Source: Aestuariivirga litoralis (GTDB taxonomy: Bacteria; Pseudomonadota; Alphaproteobacteria; Rhizobiales; Aestuariivirgaceae). Taken from it: a DNA stretch of 64,000 bases. A program made the position numbers and the translations under genes. The stretch is from assembly GCF_003234965.1 (NCBI RefSeq), contig NZ_QKVK01000002.1, forward strand, positions 601,914-665,913, read 5' to 3'. Positions 8,498 to 16,860 of the stretch are shown one piece after another. How positions within the stretch are numbered: the first letter of the stretch is position 1; each line of letters begins with the position of its first letter. The notes under the pieces are model-generated. The model did no database searches and had not been told where the DNA came from. It saw nothing but the letters and a program-made list of their open reading frames with translations.

Positions 8498-9043
8498 TCA
8501 GTTGCTCGCTGCCACGTTGACGGTGGACGGTTTGAGACCTGCCGCGATGAGGCGAAGGCGCAGCTGACGGAGGGCGCGGTAGAAGGACGCCGCCGGCAGT
8601 GTACCGGCCCGCTGTGCGCCCGTGACGCTCCCCTCCTCGGTAATCGCATCGAGGATCTCGGAGAGAGATGGCGGCAGGCGCCGGCGTGCGGCCTTCACGT
8701 CGATCGACAGCAACGTTGCGGCTTCAACATGACTCCTGGGATCCGCGAGGTCGTCGGTCGGGGTGTTCTCGATGATGGCGGAGCGAAGGTGCTGCGCCAG
8801 GAGCGTCAGCGCAGCATGGCGGGTCACAACCGTGACGAAGGCACCCCAGGAGCCACGTTCGGCGTCGAACCGGTGGGCCCGCTGGAGGAGATCGAGCAGG
8901 ATGTCCTGGCGGTGATCGTCACGGTCACGTGCAGGATCCCTGACCTGCCGCGCCAGCTGTCCTGCACGGCGATTGGCTGCACTCATGGCAACCGCAAGTG
9001 CAGTCTGGTCCTGCAGTGGAAGGGGTATGGAGTGCTGAAGCAT
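8498..9043 (-). CDS. sigma-70-like / helix-turn-helix phage regulator
   Basis: The 181-residue protein has a segment resembling sigma factor region 2 (DDHRQDILLDLLQRAHRFDAERGSWGAFVTVVTRHA, about 43-78, quoted here in pieces: DILLDLLQRAHRFD then WGAFVTVVTRHAA). The C-terminus (GAQRAGTLPAASFYRALRQL) looks like a helix-turn-helix. It is the first gene of the leftward block, just downstream of the repeated-nonamer region, and may control later phage genes. The ribosome site before ATG 9043 is weak; an internal ATG near codon 20 is an alternative start. Confidence 0.6.
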   Translation of the reverse strand: MLQHSIPLPLQDQTALAVAMSAANRRAGQLARQVRDPARDRDDHRQDILLDLLQRAHRFDAERGSWGAFVTVVTRHAALTLLAQHLRSAIIENTPTDDLADPRSHVEAATLLSIDVKAARRRLPPSLSEILDAITEEGSVTGAQRAGTLPAASFYRALRQLRLRLIAAGLKPSTVNVAASN

Positions 9044-9118
9044 TCTGCGTCTCGTCGGTGGCGTTGTTGCGAACGCCCCGAGGAGAACACCGCCGCTCCG
9101 GGGAAAGCGAGGCGGAAT

Positions 9119-9269
9119 GGGGAATAAAGGGGAATAAATACCCTTGCCGATTTATTCCCCGAGTTTTCGTGAACAGGAACAAATACTTCTCAATGAATTT
9201 GGCTTTCCGGGGAATAATTGGGGGGCGGAATTGGCGGCAAATTCGGGGAAGAATTCCGAATTATTCCCC
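9119..9269. promoter_or_regulatory. five-copy GGGGAATAA operator-like array between divergent phage operons
   Basis: The gap 9044-9354 contains no gene. GGGGAATAA occurs at 9119-9127, 9129-9137 and 9209-9217, and its complement at 9152-9160 and 9261-9269. The first two copies are spaced 10 bases, one helical turn. They share an extra A with the inverted copy at 9151-9160, while 9209-9218 and 9260-9269 pair as GGGGAATAAT/ATTATTCCCC. Repeated inverted sites between divergent operons are what a lysogeny-type repressor would bind; the XRE protein at 10110 is the obvious candidate. Confidence 0.72.
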
Positions 9270-9354
9270 ACCTCCAAAATCTCCCTCTGGACTCTTTTGA
9301 CGAGTGGAACATATAGTGAACACTCAACAGGCAATCCGGCCGGGAGGGCTCCCC

Positions 9355-10113
9355 ATGACACTGTCGCTGACCTACGCTCCATCCTTCCCCGACCGGCGGA
9401 ATGCCGATGATGCCCCGCGCTTCTGGCTGGTGGCCAATATGCTGCGCCGGCAGGTTTTTCCGCGGGAACCGGAGCAGCCGCTGGAGGCCTCCGACATGCC
9501 GAAGCTGTTCCCCGGGATCGTCATCAACGGCCGGGCGGTCGAGATCGCCTGGGACTTCCAGCACCACGTCCACGACACTGCGGGGCTCGAGGTCTATGGC
9601 GTGTGCGAGACGGACGCGGAGCTTGCCGGCACCGCAAACGTTTGCATCAACGGCCCCCTTCTCCACAACCGGCCCGACATCATGCTGAGCACGGCCGCGC
9701 ACGAACTGGGGCATGTGGTGTTCGACATCCCCGAAACGCTTGGAGGTCAGGCCGCGTCCTATCGGCACTACCGGTCGGCAGAGGCTGCCGACAACGCCTT
9801 CCGGAACGCCGCAGCGGTCTGCTTCTGCGAATGGCGGGCCAACGAGTTCATGGGTGCCCTACTCGCCCCTGCGCTCGCCGTGCACCGCCGGCTTCTGCAC
9901 CACGCCCGCAATGAGCGCCTTGCCATCGTGAGGACCAGGAGCGCCGGGCATCCGGCGTGGCCGGTCGTGTCGGGCGACAACGACCCCGACGCTGTAGCAG
10001 GTATCACCGAGGTTCTCGCCCAGGAGTTCGGGGTATCGCCGCGCTTCATGAGCGTGCGCCTCGACCAGTACAAGCTGATCACGCGCAGAAACCGCACGGG
10101 AGGACGCTCATGA
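9355..10113 (+). CDS. ImmA/IrrE-family zinc metallopeptidase
   Basis: This 252-residue protein carries the zincin motif HELGH in STAAHELGHVVFD, with a downstream glutamate in FCEWRANEFMG that can act as third ligand. Such M78 peptidases cleave or control XRE-type repressors in mobile elements, triggering excision or lysis. Start ATG 9355 is chosen for its GGGAGG site 7 bases upstream; a GTG at 9304 has no such site. The gene overlaps the downstream XRE gene as ATGA, an arrangement known from ICEBs1-type ImmA/ImmR pairs, though there the order is reversed. Confidence 0.85.
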   Translation: MTLSLTYAPSFPDRRNADDAPRFWLVANMLRRQVFPREPEQPLEASDMPKLFPGIVINGRAVEIAWDFQHHVHDTAGLEVYGVCETDAELAGTANVCINGPLLHNRPDIMLSTAAHELGHVVFDIPETLGGQAASYRHYRSAEAADNAFRNAAAVCFCEWRANEFMGALLAPALAVHRRLLHHARNERLAIVRTRSAGHPAWPVVSGDNDPDAVAGITEVLAQEFGVSPRFMSVRLDQYKLITRRNRTGGRS

Positions 10114-10391
10114 GCTTCGGGCTTTATATCCGCCAGCGCCGTATCGAGATGGGATATGGCCTGAACGAGTTCTCAGGGCGGATCGGAATCTCGCCGGCCT
10201 ATTGGTCGCGCGTCGAGCGCGGGATCGAGAAGGCGCCCCGGGACGAGCTGATCGAGAAGACCGCAGCACTGCTGGGCATGAGCGTCGATGAGCTCTTCCT
10301 GCAGGCGGCGCGTCTTCCGCCCGACATGCAGAAGGAACTGCCGCAGGTTGTGTCGCTATACCGGCGGTTCAATTCTTCCGCCCGGCCTTAA
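10110..10391 (+). CDS. XRE-family HTH repressor-like protein
   Basis: This 93-residue protein is essentially one Cro/CI-type helix-turn-helix: LYIRQRRIEMGYGLNEFSGR, then ISPAYWSRVERG as the recognition part (about residues 5-42). It is probably the DNA-binding switch protein of the element and the substrate or partner of the metallopeptidase encoded directly upstream with an ATGA overlap. The short C-terminus has no clear dimerisation domain. The nonamer array at 9119-9269 is the natural place to look for its binding sites. Confidence 0.82.
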   Translation: MSFGLYIRQRRIEMGYGLNEFSGRIGISPAYWSRVERGIEKAPRDELIEKTAALLGMSVDELFLQAARLPPDMQKELPQVVSLYRRFNSSARP

Positions 10392-10475
10392 GCTTTTCGA
10401 CCACTTCTACCTGACACATCACACCCGCGGGACGGCGTCCGGCGGCAGGCATCGTTTTCTCGTCCGGAGCGTTCC

Positions 10476-11156
10476 ATGACCTATTTTTCAAAGCCCTTTT
10501 ACCATGTCGATGAAGTCCTCACCCGCTGGAGCCTGACAGAGCGGGATCTGATGTCCTTCGTGCTGTCCGGAGCATTGACTGTTTCCGCAACAGTTGCCGG
10601 CCTCAGGGTCACTTATGGCCTCTGCCGCCCGTCCGCTGCGGGTGTCGTCGACCGGATTGCCACCAGCCACAGCTACATCATCGGTCTCGTTCCCCTGACC
10701 CAGAGCGATGCCTGGCGGGTTCTCCGCCATGGCGAGGTTGCGATCACGACGCTCGCGGCCCCGGCAGAGCAGTTCGCCATGATCGAAAATGCGACCGGCG
10801 ACAACCAGCACCTCGTCCAGAAGAGCGATCTCGTCGTCTCTCACGAGGAGTTCCTACGGTTCGAGAAGGTTCACCCCGCCTTGGGAGCCCTGGATGGCGG
10901 TAGCGATCTCAGCCGCCGCGGCGCACCCTCGAAGTACGACTGGGACGATATCTGGGTTGAGCTCTGCGCCATGCTCTTTCTCGAAGGGATCCCGGAAACC
11001 CAGGCCGAACTGGTTCAGCATGTGGCCGCATGGCTTGAGGCCCAAGGAAAGCGTGTTCCAGACGACAGCACCATCAAGAAGAAGATCAAGCCGCTGTGGC
11101 AAAGGCTTCGCGCGGAAGGCTCTTTGCAGGCTGCCAAACAGCAATCGACCCCCTGA
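10476..11156 (+). CDS. hypothetical protein with two DNA-binding-like segments
   Basis: This 226-residue protein starts at ATG 10476 with GGAG six bases upstream. The N-terminus YHVDEVLTRWSLTERDLMSF resembles a MerR/HTH-like module that recurs in alphaproteobacterial proteins. The C-terminal part begins RRGAPSKYDWDDIWVELC and ends in a basic helix (STIKKKIKPLWQRLR), a layout often seen in mobile-element regulators. I cannot name a function. It lies between the repressor gene and the recombinase module, in the same direction. Confidence 0.55.
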   Translation: MTYFSKPFYHVDEVLTRWSLTERDLMSFVLSGALTVSATVAGLRVTYGLCRPSAAGVVDRIATSHSYIIGLVPLTQSDAWRVLRHGEVAITTLAAPAEQFAMIENATGDNQHLVQKSDLVVSHEEFLRFEKVHPALGALDGGSDLSRRGAPSKYDWDDIWVELCAMLFLEGIPETQAELVQHVAAWLEAQGKRVPDDSTIKKKIKPLWQRLRAEGSLQAAKQQSTP

Positions 11157-11213
11157 GAGTAAATCGGGAGCGCGCAAGTAATACACAGGCAGAGACCATG
11201 GAGCCCGCTGCCC

Positions 11214-11417
11214 GTGAATCAACATTCCCATCCCACCCGCATGTCCCCGGACGACCGGCTCGCAGAAGTGGGCCGCACTCTGGCCACCGGCCTCATCCGC
11301 ATGTTCGCGACACAGTCCAGTTCTTTATCTGCGCCGCAGTCTCAGACAGTTGTCGACTTAGCACCCACCAAGAGCGGTGCTCACCGTCGCAAACCGCACA
11401 ACCGAGTTGGAGGGTAA
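11214..11417 (+). CDS. small protein of the DUF2924-recombinase module
   Basis: This is a 67-codon frame starting at GTG 11214 (ATG 11241 is the alternative). The segment RLAEVGRTLATGLIRM followed by a Ser-rich stretch and a basic tail resembles small ORFs I recall preceding DUF2924 genes in alphaproteobacteria. Its stop shares a base with a possible start of the next gene, as expected in a compact operon. There is no good ribosome-binding site before either start. Function is unknown. Confidence 0.45.
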   Translation: MNQHSHPTRMSPDDRLAEVGRTLATGLIRMFATQSSSLSAPQSQTVVDLAPTKSGAHRRKPHNRVGG

Positions 11418-11419
11418 TG

Positions 11420-11932
11420 ATGCAAACTGCGACGAAACCGAAGCCACAGGGACTCCCGCGGCCGGGAGAAGACGCCGCCACGGACGGGGCCGTGTTGGCC
11501 CAGCTGGCGGCCATGCAAAAACTGTCGGTCAACGAGCTTAAGGCCAAATGGGAGGCGCTGTTCGGCACCCCTGCTCCCAATAATGCCCGCGCATTCCTGG
11601 AGCTTCGGATCGGCTACCGAATACAGGAGCTGACCTATGGCGGCCTCACCCGGGAAACCCGCCGGGTGCTGGATCTGCTGGCCGACGAGGTCGAGGGCAA
11701 GATTTCGCGCAAGAACATGGTGGCCGACCCCCGCAATCCTGTGGTCGGCACGCGCCTGGTGCGGGAGTGGGACGGGGCTGAGCATACCGTCACAGTGCTG
11801 CGGGACGGGTACGACTGGCAGGGGCGGAAATTTCGCTCCCTCTCTGCGGTTGCCAAGGCGATCACCGGCACGAACTGGAACGGCTTTCGGTTCTTCGGGA
11901 TGCGCGAGAAGAAGAGGGAGAACCGGGCATGA
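11420..11932 (+). CDS. DUF2924 domain protein
   Basis: The 170-residue protein has the DUF2924 pattern: LKAKWEALFGTPAPN, then FLELRIGYRIQELTYGGL, then GTRLVREWDGAEHTVTVL and a C-terminal FRSLSAVAKAITGTNWNG stretch. DUF2924 proteins are nearly always encoded beside a large serine recombinase and are probably its DNA-binding partner or directionality factor; that is not proven here. ATG 11420 is preferred over ATG 11417 because the GGAGG site then lies 6 bases away. It overlaps the recombinase gene as ATGA. Confidence 0.85.
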   Translation: MQTATKPKPQGLPRPGEDAATDGAVLAQLAAMQKLSVNELKAKWEALFGTPAPNNARAFLELRIGYRIQELTYGGLTRETRRVLDLLADEVEGKISRKNMVADPRNPVVGTRLVREWDGAEHTVTVLRDGYDWQGRKFRSLSAVAKAITGTNWNGFRFFGMREKKRENRA

Positions 11933-13260
11933 GCAAGTCATCTGTGGTCCAGATGCCGAAGCGCTCGCGGTGCGCCATCTACACCCGCAAGTCCACGGAA
12001 GAAGGCCTCGATATGGAGTTTAACTCCCTCGACGCACAACGGGAGGCCTGCGAGGCTTATGTTGCCAGTCAGCGGTCCGAGGGCTGGGCAGCCATCCGCG
12101 AGCGTTATGATGATGGTGGGTTCTCCGGCGGCACGCTGGAACGCCCTGCCCTGAAACAATTGCTCAAGGACATCGAGGCCGGTCTGATCGACGTGATCGT
12201 CGTCTATAAGATCGATCGCCTCAGCCGTTCCTTGATGGATTTTGCGAAACTGGTCGAGGTGTTCGACCGAAACAACGTCACTTTCGTCTCCGTCACCCAG
12301 TCCTTCAACACCACGACGTCGATGGGGCGCCTGACGCTCAACATCCTGCTGAGCTTCGCCCAGTTTGAGCGCGAGGTGATCGGCGAGCGCATCCGCGACA
12401 AGTTCGCGGCGTCCCGCAAGCGCGGCATGTGGATGGGCGGCTTTGTACCCATGGGCTATGACGTCAGGGACAGAAAGCTGGTTGTCAATGAAACCGAGGC
12501 CCAGACTGTCCGCATGATATTCGAGCGCTTCGTGGCACTCGGCTCCGCCTCGACGCTGGCGCGCGCACTACAGGCTGAGCGGGTGCTCAACAAGCGGGGG
12601 AAACGCATCGACAAAGGCTTCCTCTACAAGCTCCTCAGAAACCGGGTCTACCTCGGCGAGGCGGTTCACAAGGGAACTTCCTATCCCGGCGAGCATACGG
12701 CCATCATCACCCAGGACCTCTGGGACGGCGTACATGCCATTCTGAAGGAAAGCCCTCGCTCGCGTGGGGCAAAGAACCGACGGGGCTCCGAAGCCCTTCT
12801 CAAAGGAATGATATTCACCGCCGCTGGCACGGCCATGACACCGACCTACACCCGGAAGGGCGAACGGCTATACCACTACTACGTCTCGATGGACGCCATC
12901 CGCAACCGGGAGACCGACGGAGACACCGGCCCTGCCCGCCTGCCAGGTGCCATGGTAGAAGAGGCCGTCATCGCCGAATTGCGCCGCCTCGTAGCGACGC
13001 CAGACGTTGCCGCACGGGTGATCGAGACCTGCCGTCAGGCGGACCACCGCTTGGATGAACGTGCCGCCATCGAGGCGCTGAGAGACTTCAAAGGCATCTG
13101 GGAGCGGCTGATACCCGCCGAGCAGTCGCGGATCGTCCGCCTACTGGTTCAGCGGGTCACCGTCAGCTCTCAAGGCCTCGCCGTCGACCTCCGCAACAAC
13201 GGCATCGCGATGCTCGCCAGAGAACTTACCGTGACCACCCAGATGAGAGCAGCGGAATGA
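11929..13260 (+). CDS. serine site-specific recombinase
   Basis: The 443-residue enzyme belongs to the large serine recombinases. The catalytic serine is S22 in IYTRKSTEEGL; the resolvase core continues with VVYKIDRLSRSL and FAQFEREVIGERIRD. A recombinase DNA-binding domain (about 175-270: FVPMGYDV, then LYKLLRNRVYLGE) follows, then a beta-rich segment without zinc-ribbon cysteines and a helical end. It should integrate or excise the element. It overlaps both neighbours by ATGA junctions, so DUF2924, recombinase and the next small gene form one transcription unit. Confidence 0.92.
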   Translation: MSKSSVVQMPKRSRCAIYTRKSTEEGLDMEFNSLDAQREACEAYVASQRSEGWAAIRERYDDGGFSGGTLERPALKQLLKDIEAGLIDVIVVYKIDRLSRSLMDFAKLVEVFDRNNVTFVSVTQSFNTTTSMGRLTLNILLSFAQFEREVIGERIRDKFAASRKRGMWMGGFVPMGYDVRDRKLVVNETEAQTVRMIFERFVALGSASTLARALQAERVLNKRGKRIDKGFLYKLLRNRVYLGEAVHKGTSYPGEHTAIITQDLWDGVHAILKESPRSRGAKNRRGSEALLKGMIFTAAGTAMTPTYTRKGERLYHYYVSMDAIRNRETDGDTGPARLPGAMVEEAVIAELRRLVATPDVAARVIETCRQADHRLDERAAIEALRDFKGIWERLIPAEQSRIVRLLVQRVTVSSQGLAVDLRNNGIAMLARELTVTTQMRAAE

Positions 13261-13658
13261 CCAGACCTGACGACACCATCCGCGTAGTCATTCCGCTCGC
13301 CATCCGAAAGCAAAACGGGCGACCGAAGATCTTACCCCCTGATAATACTCAGGCCTTGGAGTCGCGGTCCCAAGATCCGCATATCTTGAAGGCGCTTGGA
13401 AGAGCTTGGGCGTGGCGACGGAAGCTCGAAAATGGAGAAGTCGCGACGGCAGGTGAACTGGCGAAGATGGAGGGTGTAACGGAGCGGTTTGTCAGCCGGA
13501 CAATGCGTCTGGCATTCCTATCGCCTGAGGTGCTTCATCACCTCTTAATAGCAAGAGAGCCACCAGGCCTAGCGGTCAACATGCTCATTGCCACGTCTAG
13601 TCTGCCTTGGGGAACCCAGCTTAGCACCGCCCTCTCTATACCTACTCGATCACAATAA
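13257..13658 (+). CDS. recombinase-associated small protein
   Basis: The 133-residue protein begins with a conserved-looking segment (VVIPLAIRKQNGRPKI), then KALGRAWAWRRKLENGEVATAGELAKMEGVTERFVSR (shown as parts: LGRAWAWRRKLENG and AGELAKMEGVTERFVSR), a helix-turn-helix-like region. Proteins of this kind recur directly after alphaproteobacterial serine recombinases; function is unknown, DNA binding is likely. The start overlaps the recombinase stop (ATGA). The last 17 bases overlap the convergent M24 hydrolase gene, which places the end of the element close to here. Confidence 0.68.
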   Translation: MTRPDDTIRVVIPLAIRKQNGRPKILPPDNTQALESRSQDPHILKALGRAWAWRRKLENGEVATAGELAKMEGVTERFVSRTMRLAFLSPEVLHHLLIAREPPGLAVNMLIATSSLPWGTQLSTALSIPTRSQ

Positions 13659-14826
13659 GTTCACGCGCAACGTCGCAGAGGCGCTCACCGCCGCCCTTAC
13701 CGACGACGAAGGATTCGGAGATCGCAACTCCGAAATCCGCGAGCCAGAGCCCCGACTGGATATGGAAGCACATGCCTTCCTGGAGCTCCGTCGTATCGCC
13801 GGGGCGCAGGCTCACCGTGCGCTCGCCCCAATCGGGCGGATAGGACAACCCGATCGAATACCCGACGCGGCTGTCCTTCCTCAGACCATTGCGGCGAAGG
13901 ACCGCCTGCCACGCGGCCTCGACCTGTTCGGCGGTGTTGCCGGGCTTCGCGGTGGCGAGGCCCGCATCCACGCCTTCGACCACGACCTTGGCAACGTCCA
14001 GCATCTGCTGCGGCGGCTTGCCGAGATAGATGGTGCGGGTGAGCGGCGCATGGTAGCGGCGACGCGCGCCGGCGATCTCGATCATGGTCAGGACGTCGTC
14101 GGGCAGCGGTTTGTCCGTCCAGGTGAGATGCGGCGTCGAGGTGCCCTCGCCCACCGGCATGAGCGGGCAGATGGCGGCATAGTCGCCGCCTGCCCCCGGC
14201 ACGCCGATGGTCTGCGCTTCGTAGATGGCAGCGATCACGTTCTGCTGCGGCATACCCGGCTTCATCACCTCGATGGCGCGGTTCATGGCATGGGTGCAGA
14301 TGCGGCCGGCATCCCGCATTAGCCTGACTTCGGCGGGAGACTTGATGAGGCGGGCCCAGTTCACGAGGTCGGCGTTGTTGGCGAATGTCGCCTCGGGCAA
14401 ACCTTTGGTCAGATGCTGGTGGCAGCGCGCCGTGTAGTAGTGCGCATCCATCTCGACGCCGATGTGGGCCTTGCCCCAACCGCGTTCGCGGATCAGTTGT
14501 GCGAGCTCATCGTAGGGGTGGTTGACGGGATGCTGCACCAGCGGCTCTGAGAAGGGCACAATGTTCTGGTCGGGGAGGTCAGTGGTGATGCGCGCGCTCT
14601 TGGCGTCCTGCGCGCGACCGAACCAGATGGGCGTCTCCTCATCGATATGGACCAGCACACATTGCGGCACGTAGAAGGACCAGCCGTCAAAGCCGGTGAG
14701 CCAGCACATGTTGGCAGGGTCCTGGCAGACTATGAGATCGAATCCAGCCTTGCGCATGCTGGCCTTGGTATCGGCAACGCGGCGCGCGAATTCCGCCGGC
14801 GCGAAGAGTTTCTCGAAGATGTCCAT
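13642..14826 (-). CDS. M24-family ectoine hydrolase-like protein (second DoeA paralogue)
   Basis: This 394-residue protein has the same creatinase/peptidase M24 layout as the DoeA encoded at 17873-19054. Shared stretches include the WLTGFDGWSFYV, HIGVEMD, RRYHAPLTRTIYLGKPP and GYSIGLSYPPDWGERT segments. Ectoine hydrolase opens the ectoine ring. Overall it has clearly diverged from its paralogue, so it may prefer another substrate such as 5-hydroxyectoine or the other acetyl-diaminobutyrate isomer. It is last in the operon, 17 bases after eutC. The start at ATG 14826 avoids overlap with eutC. Confidence 0.75.
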   Translation of the reverse strand: MDIFEKLFAPAEFARRVADTKASMRKAGFDLIVCQDPANMCWLTGFDGWSFYVPQCVLVHIDEETPIWFGRAQDAKSARITTDLPDQNIVPFSEPLVQHPVNHPYDELAQLIRERGWGKAHIGVEMDAHYYTARCHQHLTKGLPEATFANNADLVNWARLIKSPAEVRLMRDAGRICTHAMNRAIEVMKPGMPQQNVIAAIYEAQTIGVPGAGGDYAAICPLMPVGEGTSTPHLTWTDKPLPDDVLTMIEIAGARRRYHAPLTRTIYLGKPPQQMLDVAKVVVEGVDAGLATAKPGNTAEQVEAAWQAVLRRNGLRKDSRVGYSIGLSYPPDWGERTVSLRPGDTTELQEGMCFHIQSGLWLADFGVAISESFVVGKGGGERLCDVARELIVIE

Positions 14827-14843
14827 GTGAGCGTTGTCCCCGT

Positions 14844-15836
14844 TCAGGCCTTGATGAGTGTGCCGGCAGCCGCAGCGCGTGCCGCCTTGAGTGCGAAAGT
14901 GGCGATGGCGGTGTCCTGCGCGCCGGTGCCGGTGAGATCGCAGATGGTAATGTCGTCCTGGCTCCTGCGTCCGGGCCTGCTGTCCGACACGATCTCGCCC
15001 AGTTCGGGGGGCATGACGTCCGTGAGGTGACCTGCCTCCCGCGCGCTGCGAAGCTCGCCCAGCTTCTCGGCCTGCGAGATGCGGTCGCAGACATAGATCG
15101 TCGCACGCGCAAGGGCCGCCGCCTCGATCTCGTTCTTGCCCGCCTGGTCGGACCCCATGGCGGTTATGTGGAGGCCGGGATGGAGCCACGCGGCTTTGAG
15201 CACGGGTTCGCGGGCAGGTGTGGTGGTGATGACCAGCTGGCTGTCCTTCACCGTGCGCTCCGCCGAGGCAGCTTCGGCGGCGATACCGAGACGCGATGAG
15301 ATATCCTTCGCGCAGGCTTCCGCCTTTGCAGCATCGCGGCCCCAGACCAGCACCTTGCGGAAGGGCCGAACGAGATGGGCGGCCTCGACCTGCAGGCGCG
15401 CCTGCACGCCGGTACCCAACACGCCCGCTGTTTCAACCTCAGCGGGGGCGAGATGTCTTGCCGCGACCGCACCGGCAGCGGCGGTGCGCACATCCGTCAA
15501 GTAGCCATTGTCGAGCAACAGCGCCTCGACCAGCCCGGTCTTCGCCGAGAACAGGATCATCAGGCCGTTGAGGCTCGGCAGGCCAATCCTGGGATTGTCG
15601 AAGAAGCCGGGGCTCACCTTGATGGCGAAGCCGTCGAATCCGGGAATGTAAGCCGTCTTGACATCGACCTCGCCATGCGCGTCCGGAATGTCCATCGACA
15701 GGATCGGCGGCATCACGACCTTGCCTGTCGCCAGCATGCGGAAGGCGTCCTCGACGACCGCCACGGTGTCATGCCCCAGGCTCACGCAGCCCCGGAGGTC
15801 CTTCTCGGTGAGAACGTAGATGTCGCGCATGTTCAT
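14844..15836 (-). CDS. eutC: ornithine cyclodeaminase-family protein EutC
   Basis: The 330-residue protein is an ornithine cyclodeaminase/mu-crystallin type NAD(P)-binding enzyme: VLGTGVQARLQVEA near residue 139 is the nucleotide-binding loop, preceded by LLDNGYLTDVRTAAAGA. In ectoine-degrading bacteria EutC acts with EutA and EutB to turn 5-hydroxyectoine into ectoine. Its place directly after eutB (ATGA overlap of 4 bases) within an ehu-doe operon supports that name over a true ornithine or alanine cyclodeaminase. The exact reaction is inferred from the pathway. Confidence 0.87.
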   Translation of the reverse strand: MNMRDIYVLTEKDLRGCVSLGHDTVAVVEDAFRMLATGKVVMPPILSMDIPDAHGEVDVKTAYIPGFDGFAIKVSPGFFDNPRIGLPSLNGLMILFSAKTGLVEALLLDNGYLTDVRTAAAGAVAARHLAPAEVETAGVLGTGVQARLQVEAAHLVRPFRKVLVWGRDAAKAEACAKDISSRLGIAAEAASAERTVKDSQLVITTTPAREPVLKAAWLHPGLHITAMGSDQAGKNEIEAAALARATIYVCDRISQAEKLGELRSAREAGHLTDVMPPELGEIVSDSRPGRRSQDDITICDLTGTGAQDTAIATFALKAARAAAAGTLIKA

Positions 15837-16846
15837 CCCTTCACTTCCAGGCCGCCCAGCGTGACGGGCTCGCCGCGGCCGATGGCGAGTACCTGTTCCA
15901 TGGGTGCGTTCTGGCCCGAGACGATGATGGCCGCCGGGCCGTCGAGCTTCACCTTGCCTGCGAGCAACGCGGCATGGCCAACAGCCGCGGCACCTTCAGC
16001 GACGAGGCGTTCCTCCAGCAGTAGCACGCGCATCCCGCGATAGATTTCCGACTCGTCCAGCAGCACCACGTCGTCGACGAGGTTGCGGCAGAGATCAAAG
16101 GTCCAGCGGTTGCGGAGTCCGATCCCGCCGCCGAGCGAGTCGGCAAGCGTGGGCAGTTCCTCGACCTCGACCGGCCGACCCGTCATGAGGCTCGCCTGCA
16201 TCGCCGCACCACGCTTCATACTGATGCCGATGATACGGATGGACGGCTTCAATGCCTTCGCCGCGAGCGCGATTCCGCCGATCAGGCCGCCGCCCGAGAG
16301 CGGCACGAGGATAGTTTCGATGTCCGGACGGTCCTCGAGGATCTCGAGCGCAATCGTGCCTTGACCCGCAATGACGTGCGGATGATCAAAGGGCGGAATG
16401 TCGGTGAGACCTTCCTCTCGCACCATTCGGTCCGCCTCGACTTGCGCCTCATCCTGGCTCTGACCCACGCGCCGGACTGTTCCGCCAAGCGCTTCGATGG
16501 CGCTGATCTTTACCTCCGGCACGAGATGCGAGAGGCAGACAGTGGCGCGCATCCCCAGTCGCCGCGCGGCGAAGGCCACGGCGCGACCGTGATTACCAGT
16601 AGAACAGCACACCACGCCACGTGCGCGCTCATCCCCCCCCAGCAAGGACAGTGCATTAGCCGCTCCGCGCAGCTTGAATGCACCGATGGGTTGCAGCGTT
16701 TCGAGCTTTAGGAAGACAGGCTGTTTGGTAGTACCCTCAAGGCAGCGGGAGGCAATGAGGGGCGTCTTTACCGCCATCCCCGCAATGGCTGCACGCGCGA
16801 CCTGGACCATACCCACATGGAGTTCGCGACCGCCAGTGCAAGCCAT
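15833..16846 (-). CDS. eutB: threonine dehydratase-like PLP enzyme EutB
   Basis: This 337-residue fold-type II PLP enzyme has K58 in GAFKLRGAANA as Schiff-base lysine, the substrate loop STGNHGRA and the phosphate loop SGGGLIGG. In ectoine clusters this threonine dehydratase relative is EutB, proposed to remove the hydroxyl of 5-hydroxyectoine as water. Start ATG 16846 lies 14 bases after doeB with a GAGGG site. It overlaps eutC by ATGA. Without the cluster it would be called a generic serine/threonine dehydratase. Confidence 0.87.
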   Translation of the reverse strand: MACTGGRELHVGMVQVARAAIAGMAVKTPLIASRCLEGTTKQPVFLKLETLQPIGAFKLRGAANALSLLGGDERARGVVCCSTGNHGRAVAFAARRLGMRATVCLSHLVPEVKISAIEALGGTVRRVGQSQDEAQVEADRMVREEGLTDIPPFDHPHVIAGQGTIALEILEDRPDIETILVPLSGGGLIGGIALAAKALKPSIRIIGISMKRGAAMQASLMTGRPVEVEELPTLADSLGGGIGLRNRWTFDLCRNLVDDVVLLDESEIYRGMRVLLLEERLVAEGAAAVGHAALLAGKVKLDGPAAIIVSGQNAPMEQVLAIGRGEPVTLGGLEVKG

Positions 16847-16860
16847 TGCTCGTGCAACCC

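Noticed and set aside
14827..15189. N-terminal extension of the second M24 hydrolase
   Set aside because: It would overlap eutC by over 300 bases with non-family sequence; ATG 14826 gives the family length.
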